A DNA stretch of 64,000 bases from Zavarzinella formosa DSM 19928 (lineage in GTDB: Bacteria; Planctomycetota; Planctomycetia; Gemmatales; Gemmataceae), in NCBI RefSeq assembly GCF_000255705.1, contig NZ_JH636445.1:322558-386557 (forward strand), given 5' to 3'. The notes beneath the pieces were generated by a model. That model worked only from the letters and a program-made list of their open reading frames with translations, did no database searches and was not told the origin of the DNA. This document shows, one piece after another, positions 54,126 to 63,371 of the stretch. Made by a program: the position numbers and the translations under genes. How positions within the stretch are numbered: position 1 is the first letter of the stretch; each line of letters starts with the position of its first letter.

Positions 54126-55298
54126 ATGTCTCAAACCTCTTCCGGCGGGATCACCCTGCGTGAACTTCCGCTTCCCGTTCGTTTGGTTCTGACGACGTTT
54201 CTCATGTCCGTGGGCCTTGGCTACTTTTGGGGCATGGCCCAAATCCACTTCAAGCATTCGTCCGGCGGCGAGCCGTTGCCGGGCATCAAGGATTTGGTCG
54301 GCCGATTCTCCGGGGTGCCCTGGCCGAAGATTGAAAAGGATGAGAGCCTCGCCGTCGTGCCCGCAGAACGCCCGCAAATTGATCCGAACGCCCCGAAAGT
54401 TCCGGGGGTGAAAATCAAATCCATCATCGCGGATCGTTGCGCGGTGTGTCACGGCAATGGCGGGGAAAAAGATGATGTGCCGCTGGAAAAGTATGTGGAC
54501 TTGGAAAAGGTCTTTGTGAAGACGAGCAATTATCCCAAAGGGCAATTTCACTTCGTCATCAACGGCAATCGAACGAAATTCAACAAAGACGCCATGAAGC
54601 AGGCCTTCTTTGAAAAATCAGATGACTGGAAGGATCAACTAAAGGCTCTTGGCAAAGAAACACTTGAGAAACAACGGGAAGCGGAACTCAAGTCTGTGGT
54701 CGATTGGATTGATGCGGGAGCGCCGGAAGCCACCTATGACGCGGATGCGTTCCCCCTGCCGGACCCGGTTGTCGGCAAAATTATCACCCCAAAATATGCG
54801 ACGCCCGCCCCGCAACTTCCCAAGAATGCAGAAAAGGCCGTGCCCAAGAAAGTCGATCCGTTTAAGGAAGCCAAGTCGAAGCAGCTTTCCATCAATTCAC
54901 TAACGCAATCAACACACGCTCACTTGTTGTCGTTCGCCATGCTCTGGACGCTCACCGGCTTGGTGTTCGCGTATTCCAGTTATCCGACTTTTGTCAAATG
55001 CGTACTGTCGCCGATTGTTTTGATCGCCCAAGTGGCTGACATCTCATGTTGGTGGCTGGCCCGGTTGGAAGGCGTCGGCCCGTATTTCGCAATGGTGATC
55101 ATGGGCACGGGGGCCATTGTCGGTCTTGGATTGGGGCTGCAAATCGTGTTGAGTCTGTTCAATATGTATTCTTACAAGGGCAAGATGGTGCTTTTCGTCA
55201 TCATGCTTGTCGGTCTGGTGGGTTTTGGCTTGGTCGCCACCAAGGTCGTCATTCCTCAATTGGAGGAAGAAAAGAAAACCGCCGAGGCTCGGTCTTGA
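54126..55298 (+). CDS. Membrane protein with a single c-type haem motif
   Basis: The 390-residue protein begins with one hydrophobic helix (LVLTTFLMSVGLGYFWG). One haem-binding CAVCH lies near residue 110, a soluble domain rich in lysine and glutamate follows (about 120-260), and about three membrane helices lie near the C-terminus. A conserved-looking histidine pair (THAHLL) starts the first of those helices. It may belong to a respiratory or alternative electron-transfer complex. Only one CxxCH is present, so a single covalent haem is inferred. The TGA overlaps the next start. Confidence 0.75.
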   Translation: MSQTSSGGITLRELPLPVRLVLTTFLMSVGLGYFWGMAQIHFKHSSGGEPLPGIKDLVGRFSGVPWPKIEKDESLAVVPAERPQIDPNAPKVPGVKIKSIIADRCAVCHGNGGEKDDVPLEKYVDLEKVFVKTSNYPKGQFHFVINGNRTKFNKDAMKQAFFEKSDDWKDQLKALGKETLEKQREAELKSVVDWIDAGAPEATYDADAFPLPDPVVGKIITPKYATPAPQLPKNAEKAVPKKVDPFKEAKSKQLSINSLTQSTHAHLLSFAMLWTLTGLVFAYSSYPTFVKCVLSPIVLIAQVADISCWWLARLEGVGPYFAMVIMGTGAIVGLGLGLQIVLSLFNMYSYKGKMVLFVIMLVGLVGFGLVATKVVIPQLEEEKKTAEARS

Positions 55299-55651
55299 CG
55301 TTGCATATGGTCGAAGTTCGCGTGCGGGATTGGGAACGGTCCCGCCAGTGGTACGAGACCTTCCTCGGCCGGTCCGTGGCGATGATCGATGAAACGCATC
55401 AATTTGCGTTGATGGATCTTCCCCCGGTGAGGCTGGCGTTGAAAGCCGGGGAATGCGTGCCGGGTTCGACGACGTTGACTTTGGAATTGCCGGATCTTGA
55501 TGCGGTGACGGCCCGTCTGGCGGCGGCGGGGATTGTTCCCGTGGCCGCCGAGAAAACCAGTCCTGAAGGCTATCGCCGGGTTGTTTTCACCGATCCGGAC
55601 GGTCAGCGAATCATTTTGTTTCAATGGCTAAACACCGGGGAATCCTCATGA
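55295..55651 (+). CDS. VOC-family (glyoxalase/dioxygenase fold) protein
   Basis: The 118-residue protein is a single vicinal-oxygen-chelate module: MVEVRVRDWERSRQWYETFLG, VRLALKAG and FTDPDGQRIILFQ. The first metal ligand position is HMVEV, but the usual Glu ligand is not obvious, so activity is not predicted. The TTG at 55295 overlaps the upstream stop (TTGA) and has GAGG nine bases upstream; the ATG at 55307 is a shorter option. Confidence 0.75.
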   Translation: MTLHMVEVRVRDWERSRQWYETFLGRSVAMIDETHQFALMDLPPVRLALKAGECVPGSTTLTLELPDLDAVTARLAAAGIVPVAAEKTSPEGYRRVVFTDPDGQRIILFQWLNTGESS

Positions 55652-56796
55652 CTATTCGGCTGCTGATTGTCTCGATGGTGTTTCTGGCAAGCCGGGGTTT
55701 TGCCGTCGAGAAATTGGATCTGGCGAAGCTCGACAAAATCGCCGAGGCGACGGAGGCCGCGATCAAACGCGGCGACTGTCCGGGGGCGGTCGTGCTGGTG
55801 CTACGCGCAAACGAAGTGATTTATCGCAAGGCGTTCGGCAACCGCCGGCTTCATCCCGAAATCGCGCCGATGACCATTGACGGAATCTTTGACATGGCTT
55901 CCCTTACGAAACCCGTCGCCACCGGGACGGCGATCATGCTCTTGCACGAACGCGGGAAAATTGCCTTTGATGACAAAATTATCAAATATTGGCCCGAATT
56001 CGGGGCCAATGGCAAAGACAAAATTACTGTTGAACAATTATTGACCCACACGAGCGGATTGCTGGCGGACAATGCCGCCGCCGATTACAAGATGGGCCGC
56101 GAGGAGGCGATGAAGCGAATCGCCGCGTTGAAACTCGACAACCCTCCCGGCGAGAAGTTTAAATACAGCGACGTGGGCTTCATCACGCTCGGGATTCTGG
56201 TCGAGAAAATCGCCGGCGAAACGCTGGATGCGTTCACCCGCAAGAATGTCTTTGAACCTCTTGGCATGAAAGACAGCGGCTATGTCCCGGCCAAGGAACT
56301 GCAAGCGAGAGCGGTGCCGACCGCCAAGGCGGGCGATGATTGGCTGCAAGGAAAAGTCCACGACCCCCGCGCGGATGCCCTCGGCGGCGTCGCCGGTCAC
56401 GCTGGGTTGTTCTCCACGGCCGATGACATGGCGATTTACGCGAAGATGCTCCTCAATGGCGGCAAACATGCCGGGAAACAATTTCTGAGCGAAAAGAGCG
56501 TCAAGGAAATGACCGAACCGCTCACCGTACCGGGCGGAGCCAGGTCGCGGGCTTGGGATGTGGACACGTCATACAGTTCCCCTCGCGGCGATTTGTTCGG
56601 CAAACGGGATGGCTTCGGCCATACGGGTTTCACCGGCACCTCGTTGTGGGTGGATCGCCCGAGCGACACGGCCGTTATTATCCTGACGAACCGCGTGCAT
56701 ATTTCCGAGAAGGTCCAGGTGACCGGCCTGCGGCGGCAGATTGCCACCATTGTGGCCGAGGTGGTTGGTAAAATGCCCGCTCCGAAATCTCCCTGA
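55648..56796 (+). CDS. Secreted serine hydrolase, class C beta-lactamase-like
   Basis: The 382-residue exported protein has a signal peptide (RLLIVSMVFLASRGFA) and the SxxK motif SLTKPVATG near residue 82. A YSDVGF stands in for the Tyr-x-Asn motif, and HTGFTGT for the KTG-like motif. The EH estB/penicillin-binding fold is indicated, and an esterase or D-aminopeptidase is as likely as a beta-lactamase. The ATG at 55648 overlaps the VOC stop (ATGA). Confidence 0.8.
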   Translation: MTIRLLIVSMVFLASRGFAVEKLDLAKLDKIAEATEAAIKRGDCPGAVVLVLRANEVIYRKAFGNRRLHPEIAPMTIDGIFDMASLTKPVATGTAIMLLHERGKIAFDDKIIKYWPEFGANGKDKITVEQLLTHTSGLLADNAAADYKMGREEAMKRIAALKLDNPPGEKFKYSDVGFITLGILVEKIAGETLDAFTRKNVFEPLGMKDSGYVPAKELQARAVPTAKAGDDWLQGKVHDPRADALGGVAGHAGLFSTADDMAIYAKMLLNGGKHAGKQFLSEKSVKEMTEPLTVPGGARSRAWDVDTSYSSPRGDLFGKRDGFGHTGFTGTSLWVDRPSDTAVIILTNRVHISEKVQVTGLRRQIATIVAEVVGKMPAPKSP

Positions 56797-56816
56797 GTTG
56801 AGTTCACCGAGTCAAC

Positions 56817-57530
56817 GTGCGAAATCCCCGCTCCATCCCAAAACTAATCCAATGGGGACTCGGCGTACCGGCCCCCCGGCTTGCGTTGCGGCCGTCGGCC
56901 TCCACGTTGCGGGCGGTCGTCCCGGAGATTCCCCCGGAAATCGACACTGGGCTGCCCGGCCATCCCTTCGATCTGTCGCGGGCCATTGAGGAAGTGGTTC
57001 TCGACATCAAGAAATGTTGTCCGGACTTTGCCCACATCGATCTCAACCGGATGATGATCGGCATCGTTCGCGCGAAGACGTTGGATCGAACCGGCTTGAT
57101 TGCCCGTGTGACGCCGTTGCGTTGTGAGAATGGCAAACTGGTGACCCGCAAGCGGGGGCGGCTCTACGCGGTCCAGCAGTTCCGGTATGAATCCCGCGAT
57201 TTACTCTATCTGATGTCCTTCTGCCTTCCCCGGTTTTTAGACCGGCCGTTCGGGGATAAACTCGTCACGATTTTTCACGAACTGTTTCACATTTCCCCCG
57301 CTTTCGACGGAGACTTTCGCCGTCTCGGCGGCCGGTGCGAGGTCCATTCGGGGAGCAAGAAAAACTACGATGCACACATGGCCGTGCTGGCGAAGAATTA
57401 CCTCCGCAACGGGGCCGACCTGGCGAAACTCGGCTTTCTCAAACTGAGTTTCATTCAATTATGCAAACGGCACGGCAGCGTCTTGGGATATCACTTTCCC
57501 CGGCCGGTGCTGATTCCCGTTTCCCCGTGA
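56817..57530 (+). CDS. Metallopeptidase-like protein with HELFH motif
   Basis: The 237-residue protein has HELFH in a VTIFHELFHISPAFDGDF segment, which fits a zinc-binding HExxH helix; the third ligand is probably in the following region (HSGSKKNYDAHM). The rest is helical and basic. A GTG at 56817 is the start in frame; there is no nearby ATG before residue 80. No signal peptide. It resembles unnamed phage-type metallopeptidases, but no phage genes are present. Confidence 0.65.
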   Translation: MRNPRSIPKLIQWGLGVPAPRLALRPSASTLRAVVPEIPPEIDTGLPGHPFDLSRAIEEVVLDIKKCCPDFAHIDLNRMMIGIVRAKTLDRTGLIARVTPLRCENGKLVTRKRGRLYAVQQFRYESRDLLYLMSFCLPRFLDRPFGDKLVTIFHELFHISPAFDGDFRRLGGRCEVHSGSKKNYDAHMAVLAKNYLRNGADLAKLGFLKLSFIQLCKRHGSVLGYHFPRPVLIPVSP

Positions 57531-57543
57531 AAGGCGGTTGCCG

Positions 57544-57912
57544 ATGGCCAAATGCGACGAGGGTTACCGGTGCGATGTGTGCGGCCGGGACGTGGAAGCC
57601 ATCACGGAATCCGATCTGTATCTGCGTTACGTCTTGGGGGAAATCCCGTTGGAGGTGATGCACCGGCACCCGGAGCGGCACATCCGTTGTAACCCCGGCG
57701 TGGCCCAGTACATTGTCCATCGTGACTTTTCACCGGTGAACTGTGACGGCGACTTTGCCAAGGCAAACTTCGATTTGGATTATGTCCGAACCGAGGAATC
57801 CCGTGTGACGGCGGGCTGGTCGAGGCTGCAGGCCATTCCCACCGCCGGTCTGAGTCTTGCGGAATATCCCCTTCACATCACGCCCGTGTTGCCAAACGAG
57901 GAAATCGGATGA
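57544..57912 (+). CDS. Small cysteine-containing protein, function unknown
   Basis: The 122-residue protein has CDVCGRDVEA near the start and another cysteine in RHIRCNPGVAQYIVHRDF, giving three or four cysteines in a short basic domain, perhaps a zinc site. No further family features are recognised. AAAGGCGG lies upstream of the ATG. It follows the metallopeptidase-like gene by 13 bases and its stop overlaps the next start (ATGA), so the three genes probably form one transcript. Confidence 0.6.
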   Translation: MAKCDEGYRCDVCGRDVEAITESDLYLRYVLGEIPLEVMHRHPERHIRCNPGVAQYIVHRDFSPVNCDGDFAKANFDLDYVRTEESRVTAGWSRLQAIPTAGLSLAEYPLHITPVLPNEEIG

Positions 57913-58475
57913 GAAACCTGTGTTGTTGGGCCTTGCTTCTGACAACGGCGATGGTCGGCCGGGCTGACGTTGTCTCCGGTCCCAAAGTCGGTGACCGTGC
58001 CCAAGATTTCACGGCCTATGGCGTCGCGGGGATCATTGACGGCAAAGAGGGGAATTATCTAAAGGAGCGCAAAGGCGAGCCGACAATTTATGTGTTCATC
58101 CGGCATGACACATTCAATCGGCCGACCGCCCGATTTTTGAAGGGATTGGACACGGCCCTCAAGGACGCCCCCGGCAAGGTGGCTGTGGTCGCCATCTGGC
58201 TGTCGGACAAGCCCGACACTGCCAAGGAATATCTGCCGAAGGCCCAGATGTCCTTGGGATTTGTGAACACCAGTCTTGGCGTCTTCACCGGCGAGAAATC
58301 CGGCCCCAAGAATTGGGGCATCAACACGGATGCTTACGCCACTGTGGTCATTGTGAAATACGGCACCGTGACGGCGGTTCAAGCGTTCCAAGTGGTGAAT
58401 GAAACCGATGTCAAAGCGGTCCTGACCGATTTGAACAAACCAGAAGCCAAAAAAGCGGAACCGAAGAAAAAATAA
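57909..58475 (+). CDS. Secreted thioredoxin-fold protein without redox cysteines
   Basis: The 188-residue protein begins with a signal peptide (CCWALLLTTAMVGRA), then a GPKVGDRAQDFTAYGV entry and a KVAVVAIWLSD strand as in peroxiredoxin-like folds. The mature part shows no CxxC, so a disulfide oxidoreductase role is unlikely. The C-terminus is lysine-rich. It overlaps the upstream gene by ATGA and converges on uvrB with one base between stops. Confidence 0.65.
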   Translation: MRNLCCWALLLTTAMVGRADVVSGPKVGDRAQDFTAYGVAGIIDGKEGNYLKERKGEPTIYVFIRHDTFNRPTARFLKGLDTALKDAPGKVAVVAIWLSDKPDTAKEYLPKAQMSLGFVNTSLGVFTGEKSGPKNWGINTDAYATVVIVKYGTVTAVQAFQVVNETDVKAVLTDLNKPEAKKAEPKKK

Positions 58476-58476
58476 G

Positions 58477-60498
58477 TCATCGTTTCCGTCGCTTGCCGCC
58501 GCGTTTCTTCTTTTCGCCCTGCGGGCTGGCGACGGTTTCTCCCTTCAGCGTGGCAATCTTGTCCCGAAGTTCGGCCGCCCGCTCGAAATTCAATTCTTGG
58601 GCGGCCTTGAGCATTTCGACCTGAAGTTCTTCCAGATATTCGGCCGTCACATATTCCTCGGCTTTGATCCCGGCGGCCTCTTGGGCGATCTGGTGGGCCG
58701 AAATCTCATCTTCGATTGAATTGCGGATCGCACTTTTCACCGTTTGTGGCGTGATGCCATGTTCCGCGTTGTAAGCCAGTTGGATTTCTCGGCGCCGGGC
58801 GGTTTCCGAGATGGCCCGCTGCATGGAATCGGTCACTGTGTCCGCGTAGAGAATGACCTCGGCGTTCACGTTTCGGGCGGCCCGGCCGATGGTCTGAATC
58901 AGAGAGGTCGTGCTGCGCAGGAACCCTTCTTTGTCCGCGTCCAGAATCGTGACCAGTGAAACTTCCGGCAGGTCCAGTCCTTCCCGCAGCAAGTTGACCC
59001 CCACCAGCACGTCGAAAGCCCCTTCTCGTAATTCTCGAAGAATCTGAATTCGTTCAATCGCATCTAATTCCGAGTGCAGCCATTTGCATTTCAGACCCGC
59101 CTCCTTGAAATAGTTCGTCAGGTCTTCGGACATCCGTTTGGTGAGGGCAGTCACCAGAACCCGCTCATGCCGGGCGGCGCGAATTTTGATTTGTTCGATC
59201 AAATCCGGCACTTGGCCTCGGGCCGGTTTGATGTGGATCACCGGATCGACCAGTCCGGTCGGCCGGATCACCTGTTCGACCACCTCGCCGCCGGTGCGTT
59301 CGAGTTCCATCGGGCCTGGGGTGGCCGAGAGGAAAAGCACGTTCTTGAGGTGGCCCTCGAATTCCTCAAACTTCAACGGCCGGTTGTCGAGGGCGCTAGG
59401 CAACCGGAAGCCGTGTTCGACGAGTGTTGTCTTCCGGGAATAATCGCCGGCAAACATCCCCCGCACTTGTGGCAGGCTCACATGGGATTCATCCACAATG
59501 CACAGGAAATCTGGGGGAAAGAAGTCGATCAACGTGTACGGCGGTTCTCCCTTGCCCCGGCCGCTGAACCAGCGGGCGTAATTCTCGACCCCGGAGCAGT
59601 AACCCACTTCGCGGAGCATGTCGAGATCGTAGTTCGTCCGGGCTTTTAGCCGCTCGGCCTCCAGTAGTTTGCCGTCTTGCTTGAATTGGGCGAGCCGGTC
59701 GTTCAACTCCTGCTCGATGCCGATGATCGCCTCGCGGGTCCGCTCTTCGGGGGTGACGAAGTGCTTGGCCGGATAGACGTACATCTCCTCCAGTTCCTCG
59801 ATGATTTCCCCGGAGGTCGGGTTGATGGAATAAAGCCGGTCCACGTCGTCCCCGAAGAGTTCGACCCGCATGGCGATTTCCTCGGCGCTCGGCCAAATTT
59901 CGATGGTGTCCCCCCGGACACGAAAGTGTCCCCGCTCAAACGCGATGTCGTTCCGCTTGTATTGGACATCCACCAGTTTGACGAGCAGTTCCTCCCGTTC
60001 GATTCGTTCCCCTTTTTTGAGGACGACCATCATCCGCTTGTAATCGGTGGGGGAGCCGAGGCCGTAAATGCACGACACGCTGGCGACCACGATCACATCG
60101 TCCCGGCTGACCAGTTTGGCCGTCGCCGAGAGCCGAAGCCGGTCAATATTTTCGTTGATCGAGGAATCTTTCTCGATGTAGATGTCCCGTTGGGGGATGT
60201 AGGCTTCCGGCTGGTAATAATCGTAGTAGGAGATGAAAAATGACACGGCGTTCTTGGGGAAGAACGTGCGAAACTCTTTGTAGAGTTGGGCAGCAAGAGT
60301 TTTGTTGTGGGCCAGCACCAAGGTCGGCTTGTTCATGGCCTGGATGACTTTGGCGGCGGTGTAAGTCTTCCCGGTGCCCGTGGCGCCCAAAAGGGTGACA
60401 AACCGTTGGCCGGACTGGAAGTTATCGACGATTTGTTTGATGGCCTTGGGTTGGTCGCCCGCCGGTTCGTAATCGCTGACCATCTCAAACTTCGCCAT
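58477..60498 (-). CDS. uvrB: Excinuclease ABC subunit B
   Basis: UvrB is the damage-verifying helicase of nucleotide excision repair. The 673 residues have the Walker A site GATGTGKT, the beta-hairpin region [18 protein letters not shown], a Walker B-type DESH, and a TIGRAARN motif VI. A C-terminal UVR motif ([11 protein letters not shown]) binds UvrC, before a lysine-rich tail. The ATG at 60498 begins [16 protein letters not shown], as in other UvrB proteins. No uvrA or uvrC nearby. Confidence 0.97.
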   Translation of the reverse strand: MAKFEMVSDYEPAGDQPKAIKQIVDNFQSGQRFVTLLGATGTGKTYTAAKVIQAMNKPTLVLAHNKTLAAQLYKEFRTFFPKNAVSFFISYYDYYQPEAYIPQRDIYIEKDSSINENIDRLRLSATAKLVSRDDVIVVASVSCIYGLGSPTDYKRMMVVLKKGERIEREELLVKLVDVQYKRNDIAFERGHFRVRGDTIEIWPSAEEIAMRVELFGDDVDRLYSINPTSGEIIEELEEMYVYPAKHFVTPEERTREAIIGIEQELNDRLAQFKQDGKLLEAERLKARTNYDLDMLREVGYCSGVENYARWFSGRGKGEPPYTLIDFFPPDFLCIVDESHVSLPQVRGMFAGDYSRKTTLVEHGFRLPSALDNRPLKFEEFEGHLKNVLFLSATPGPMELERTGGEVVEQVIRPTGLVDPVIHIKPARGQVPDLIEQIKIRAARHERVLVTALTKRMSEDLTNYFKEAGLKCKWLHSELDAIERIQILRELREGAFDVLVGVNLLREGLDLPEVSLVTILDADKEGFLRSTTSLIQTIGRAARNVNAEVILYADTVTDSMQRAISETARRREIQLAYNAEHGITPQTVKSAIRNSIEDEISAHQIAQEAAGIKAEEYVTAEYLEELQVEMLKAAQELNFERAAELRDKIATLKGETVASPQGEKKKRGGKRRKR

Positions 60499-60725
60499 GA
60501 TGTGACCTCTCGCCCGTTCCGATGGATGACCCCAAACACCATATTAGAAATGAGCTTGAATCCCCACGCCATGTCGGTTGCTCAAAATTCCGAATGACGG
60601 TCATTTTGGCAGCCGGATGATGGATTCTGGCTGAACGGAAAGCATTGGCCCGGCATAAGTTGAGGAAAATAACACATAAGGCATGAAAGTTGCTTTGTTG
60701 TCAATCAACGAGAAAGGATCACTTC

Positions 60726-63326
60726 ATGGACATTAATAAATTCACCGAGAAAGCTCGCGAAGCCATTCAGAACTCGCAGCAACTGGCCATCCGGCAAAGC
60801 CACCAGCAGATCGATGTGGAGCATTTGCTGACATCACTTTTGGAGCAAGAAGGCGGGCTGACATCGGCCATCTTGAAGAAAGCGGGCGTCGCCCCGGAAG
60901 CCCTGGCGCAACGCCTCCAACGGGAACTTGAAAAACTGCCCCGAGTGAGCGGTTCGGGCGGCGCGCCGGATAATTTTTATCTCACCGGCCGGTTGAACCG
61001 GTTGCTCACCTTTGCCGAAGACGAAGCGAAGAAACTTAAGGACGAATATGTCTCCGTCGAACATCTCCTGCTGGCGATGATCGATGACAAGGGAGCCACA
61101 GGCAGCCTCTTGAAAGAATTCGGCGTCAACCGGGAACGCCTTCTGTCGTCCCTCAAGGAGGTTCGCGGCAGCCAGCGGGTGACCACGCAAAACCCCGAAG
61201 AAACTTACCAATCGTTGGAGAAGTTTGGCCGGGATCTCACCCAAGCCGCGCGCCGGGGCAAACTTGACCCGGTGATCGGACGGGACGAGGAAATTCGCCG
61301 GGTGGTTCAAGTGCTGAGCCGCCGGACGAAGAACAACCCGGTGCTGATCGGCGAACCGGGCGTGGGCAAAACGGCCATCGTCGAAGGGCTGGCCCAACGG
61401 ATCATTCGCGGAGATATCCCCGAAGGATTGAAGGACAAACGGGTGGTCTCCCTCGACATGGGGGCGCTGATCGCCGGGGCCAAGTTTCGCGGCGAATTTG
61501 AGGAACGCCTCAAGGCCGTTTTGAAGGAAGTCACCGAATCCGAGGGAGAAGTAATCCTCTTCATTGATGAACTTCACTTGGTCGTCGGGGCGGGCAAGGC
61601 CGACGGGGCAATGGACGCCGGGAATTTGTTAAAGCCAATGCTGGCCCGCGGGGAGTTGCGTTGCATCGGGGCGACCACTCTTGATGAATACCGACAGTAC
61701 ATCGAAAAGGATGCCGCCCTCGAACGCCGGTTTCAGCCGGTGCATGTGGATCAGCCGAGTGTGGAGGATACCATCTCCATCCTGCGCGGGTTGAAAGAAA
61801 AGTACGAAGTCCATCACGGGGTGCGGATCAAGGATTCGGCCCTCGTCTCGGCGGCCGTGCTTTCGGATCGGTATATCACGGATCGGTTCCTGCCGGACAA
61901 GGCCATCGACCTCGTGGATGAATCGGCCGCCAAACTCCGCACAGAAATCGACTCGATGCCGGCAGAACTCGACGAGGTTTCCCGGCGAGTGATGAAACTG
62001 GAGATCGAACGCGAAGCGCTTCGCAAAGAGAAGGATTCGGCCTCTCGTGACCGGTTGACGAAACTGGAAAAGGAATTGGCGAACGACAAGGCCCAAGCCG
62101 ATGCCCTCAAGGCCCGGTGGATGAACGAGAAGAACGCCGTCAACAAAGTCCGCGAGGTTCGCGCCCAGATCGAGGATGTTCGTCAGCAAATCGAAGTGGC
62201 CAAGCGGAATTACGATTTGCAAAAGGCCGCCGAACTTGAATATGGCAAACTGCCGGAACTTGAAAAGATGGTCAAGGAGATGGAAGGCGAGCCGATGAAA
62301 GACGGCCAGCCGCGTTTGCTCAAGGAGGAAGTTGGCGAGGAAGACATCGCCGCCGTCGTGAGCCGTTGGACGGGTGTGCCGGTGATGAAGTTGCTGGAAG
62401 GGGAGAAGGAAAAACTCCTGAACCTCGACAAGGAACTTCACAAGCGGCTGATTGGCCAGGACGAAGCCGTGATGGCCGTCACCGAGGCGGTGATCCGCGC
62501 CCGCAGCGGGTTGAAAGATCCGCAAAAACCTATTGGCAGTTTTCTCTTCCTCGGGCCGACCGGCGTGGGGAAAACCGAACTGGCCCGCGCGTTGGCCGAG
62601 TTTCTGTTCGACGACGAAAGGTCGATGATCCGCATCGACATGAGCGAGTATCAGGAGAAGCATAACGTCAGCCGGTTGCTCGGCGCCCCGCCCGGTTACA
62701 TCGGGTACGAAGAAGGGGGACAACTGACGGAGCAAGTGCGACGCCGCCCATACTGCGTGATCCTGTTCGATGAAATCGAAAAGGCCCACCCGGATGTTTT
62801 CAACGTGTTGCTTCAAGTGTTGGACGACGGCCGGTTGACGGACGGGCAGGGACGGACGGTGAACTTCAAGAACACCATCGTCATCATGACCTCCAACGTC
62901 GGCAGCCAGCGCATCTTGCAGTACAAGGGGACGCACGTTGGCGAGGTGTATGACCGAATGCAGGAGGCCGTCATGGAAGAGCTTCGCAAGCACTTCCGGC
63001 CGGAGTTTCTGAACCGGATCGATGAGACGATTGTGTTCCATGCCCTGCGGGAAGAACACCTGAAGGCGATCATCGAGATTCAACTCGGCCGGGTGCGGGA
63101 ACGCCTCACCGAGCGAAACATCACGTTGACGCTGACCGACGCCGCCAAGGAACATATCGCAAAGGTCGGTTACGACCCGGCCTACGGGGCCAGGCCGCTC
63201 AAGAGAGTGATTCAACGGGAAGTGGAAAACACCCTCGGCCGGAAATTGCTGGATGGCTCCATCAAGGATGGAACGGCGGTCAAGGTGGATTACGACGTGT
63301 CGCGGGATGGATTGAAGTTTGAGTGA
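60726..63326 (+). CDS. clpB: ATP-dependent chaperone ClpB
   Basis: ClpB is a ring-forming AAA+ disaggregase that works with DnaK. The 866 residues show two Clp_N repeats, then the first AAA+ domain with GEPGVGKT and an [12 protein letters not shown] sensor region, a coiled-coil M domain (about 400-520), and the second AAA+ domain with GPTGVGKT and SNVGS. The M domain separates it from ClpA and ClpC. The ATG at 60726 follows AAAGGA; the frame opens upstream to about 60690. A heat-shock promoter is expected in the 227-base upstream gap but I could not place one. Confidence 0.96.
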   Translation: MDINKFTEKAREAIQNSQQLAIRQSHQQIDVEHLLTSLLEQEGGLTSAILKKAGVAPEALAQRLQRELEKLPRVSGSGGAPDNFYLTGRLNRLLTFAEDEAKKLKDEYVSVEHLLLAMIDDKGATGSLLKEFGVNRERLLSSLKEVRGSQRVTTQNPEETYQSLEKFGRDLTQAARRGKLDPVIGRDEEIRRVVQVLSRRTKNNPVLIGEPGVGKTAIVEGLAQRIIRGDIPEGLKDKRVVSLDMGALIAGAKFRGEFEERLKAVLKEVTESEGEVILFIDELHLVVGAGKADGAMDAGNLLKPMLARGELRCIGATTLDEYRQYIEKDAALERRFQPVHVDQPSVEDTISILRGLKEKYEVHHGVRIKDSALVSAAVLSDRYITDRFLPDKAIDLVDESAAKLRTEIDSMPAELDEVSRRVMKLEIEREALRKEKDSASRDRLTKLEKELANDKAQADALKARWMNEKNAVNKVREVRAQIEDVRQQIEVAKRNYDLQKAAELEYGKLPELEKMVKEMEGEPMKDGQPRLLKEEVGEEDIAAVVSRWTGVPVMKLLEGEKEKLLNLDKELHKRLIGQDEAVMAVTEAVIRARSGLKDPQKPIGSFLFLGPTGVGKTELARALAEFLFDDERSMIRIDMSEYQEKHNVSRLLGAPPGYIGYEEGGQLTEQVRRRPYCVILFDEIEKAHPDVFNVLLQVLDDGRLTDGQGRTVNFKNTIVIMTSNVGSQRILQYKGTHVGEVYDRMQEAVMEELRKHFRPEFLNRIDETIVFHALREEHLKAIIEIQLGRVRERLTERNITLTLTDAAKEHIAKVGYDPAYGARPLKRVIQREVENTLGRKLLDGSIKDGTAVKVDYDVSRDGLKFE

Positions 63327-63331
63327 CCCGG

Positions 63332-63366
63332 ATCATCTCCCCGTCATTCCGGTGGCGGGAGATGAT
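63332..63366. terminator. Hairpin between convergent clpB and the partial gene
   Basis: ATCATCTCCC (63332-63341) is perfectly complementary to GGGAGATGAT (63357-63366), with a 15-base loop. It lies between the clpB stop and the end of the opposing gene. T-runs are weak, so this may be a processing or termination hairpin. Confidence 0.5.
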
Positions 63367-63371
63367 TGAGT

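Noticed and set aside
56817-57530. Prophage remnant
   Set aside because: The metallopeptidase-like protein resembles phage-type enzymes, but no structural, integrase or lysis genes are nearby.
61629-63215. 528-codon minus-strand open frame inside clpB
   Set aside because: It is antisense to a clear ClpB with all AAA+ motifs, and the translation shows no family features.
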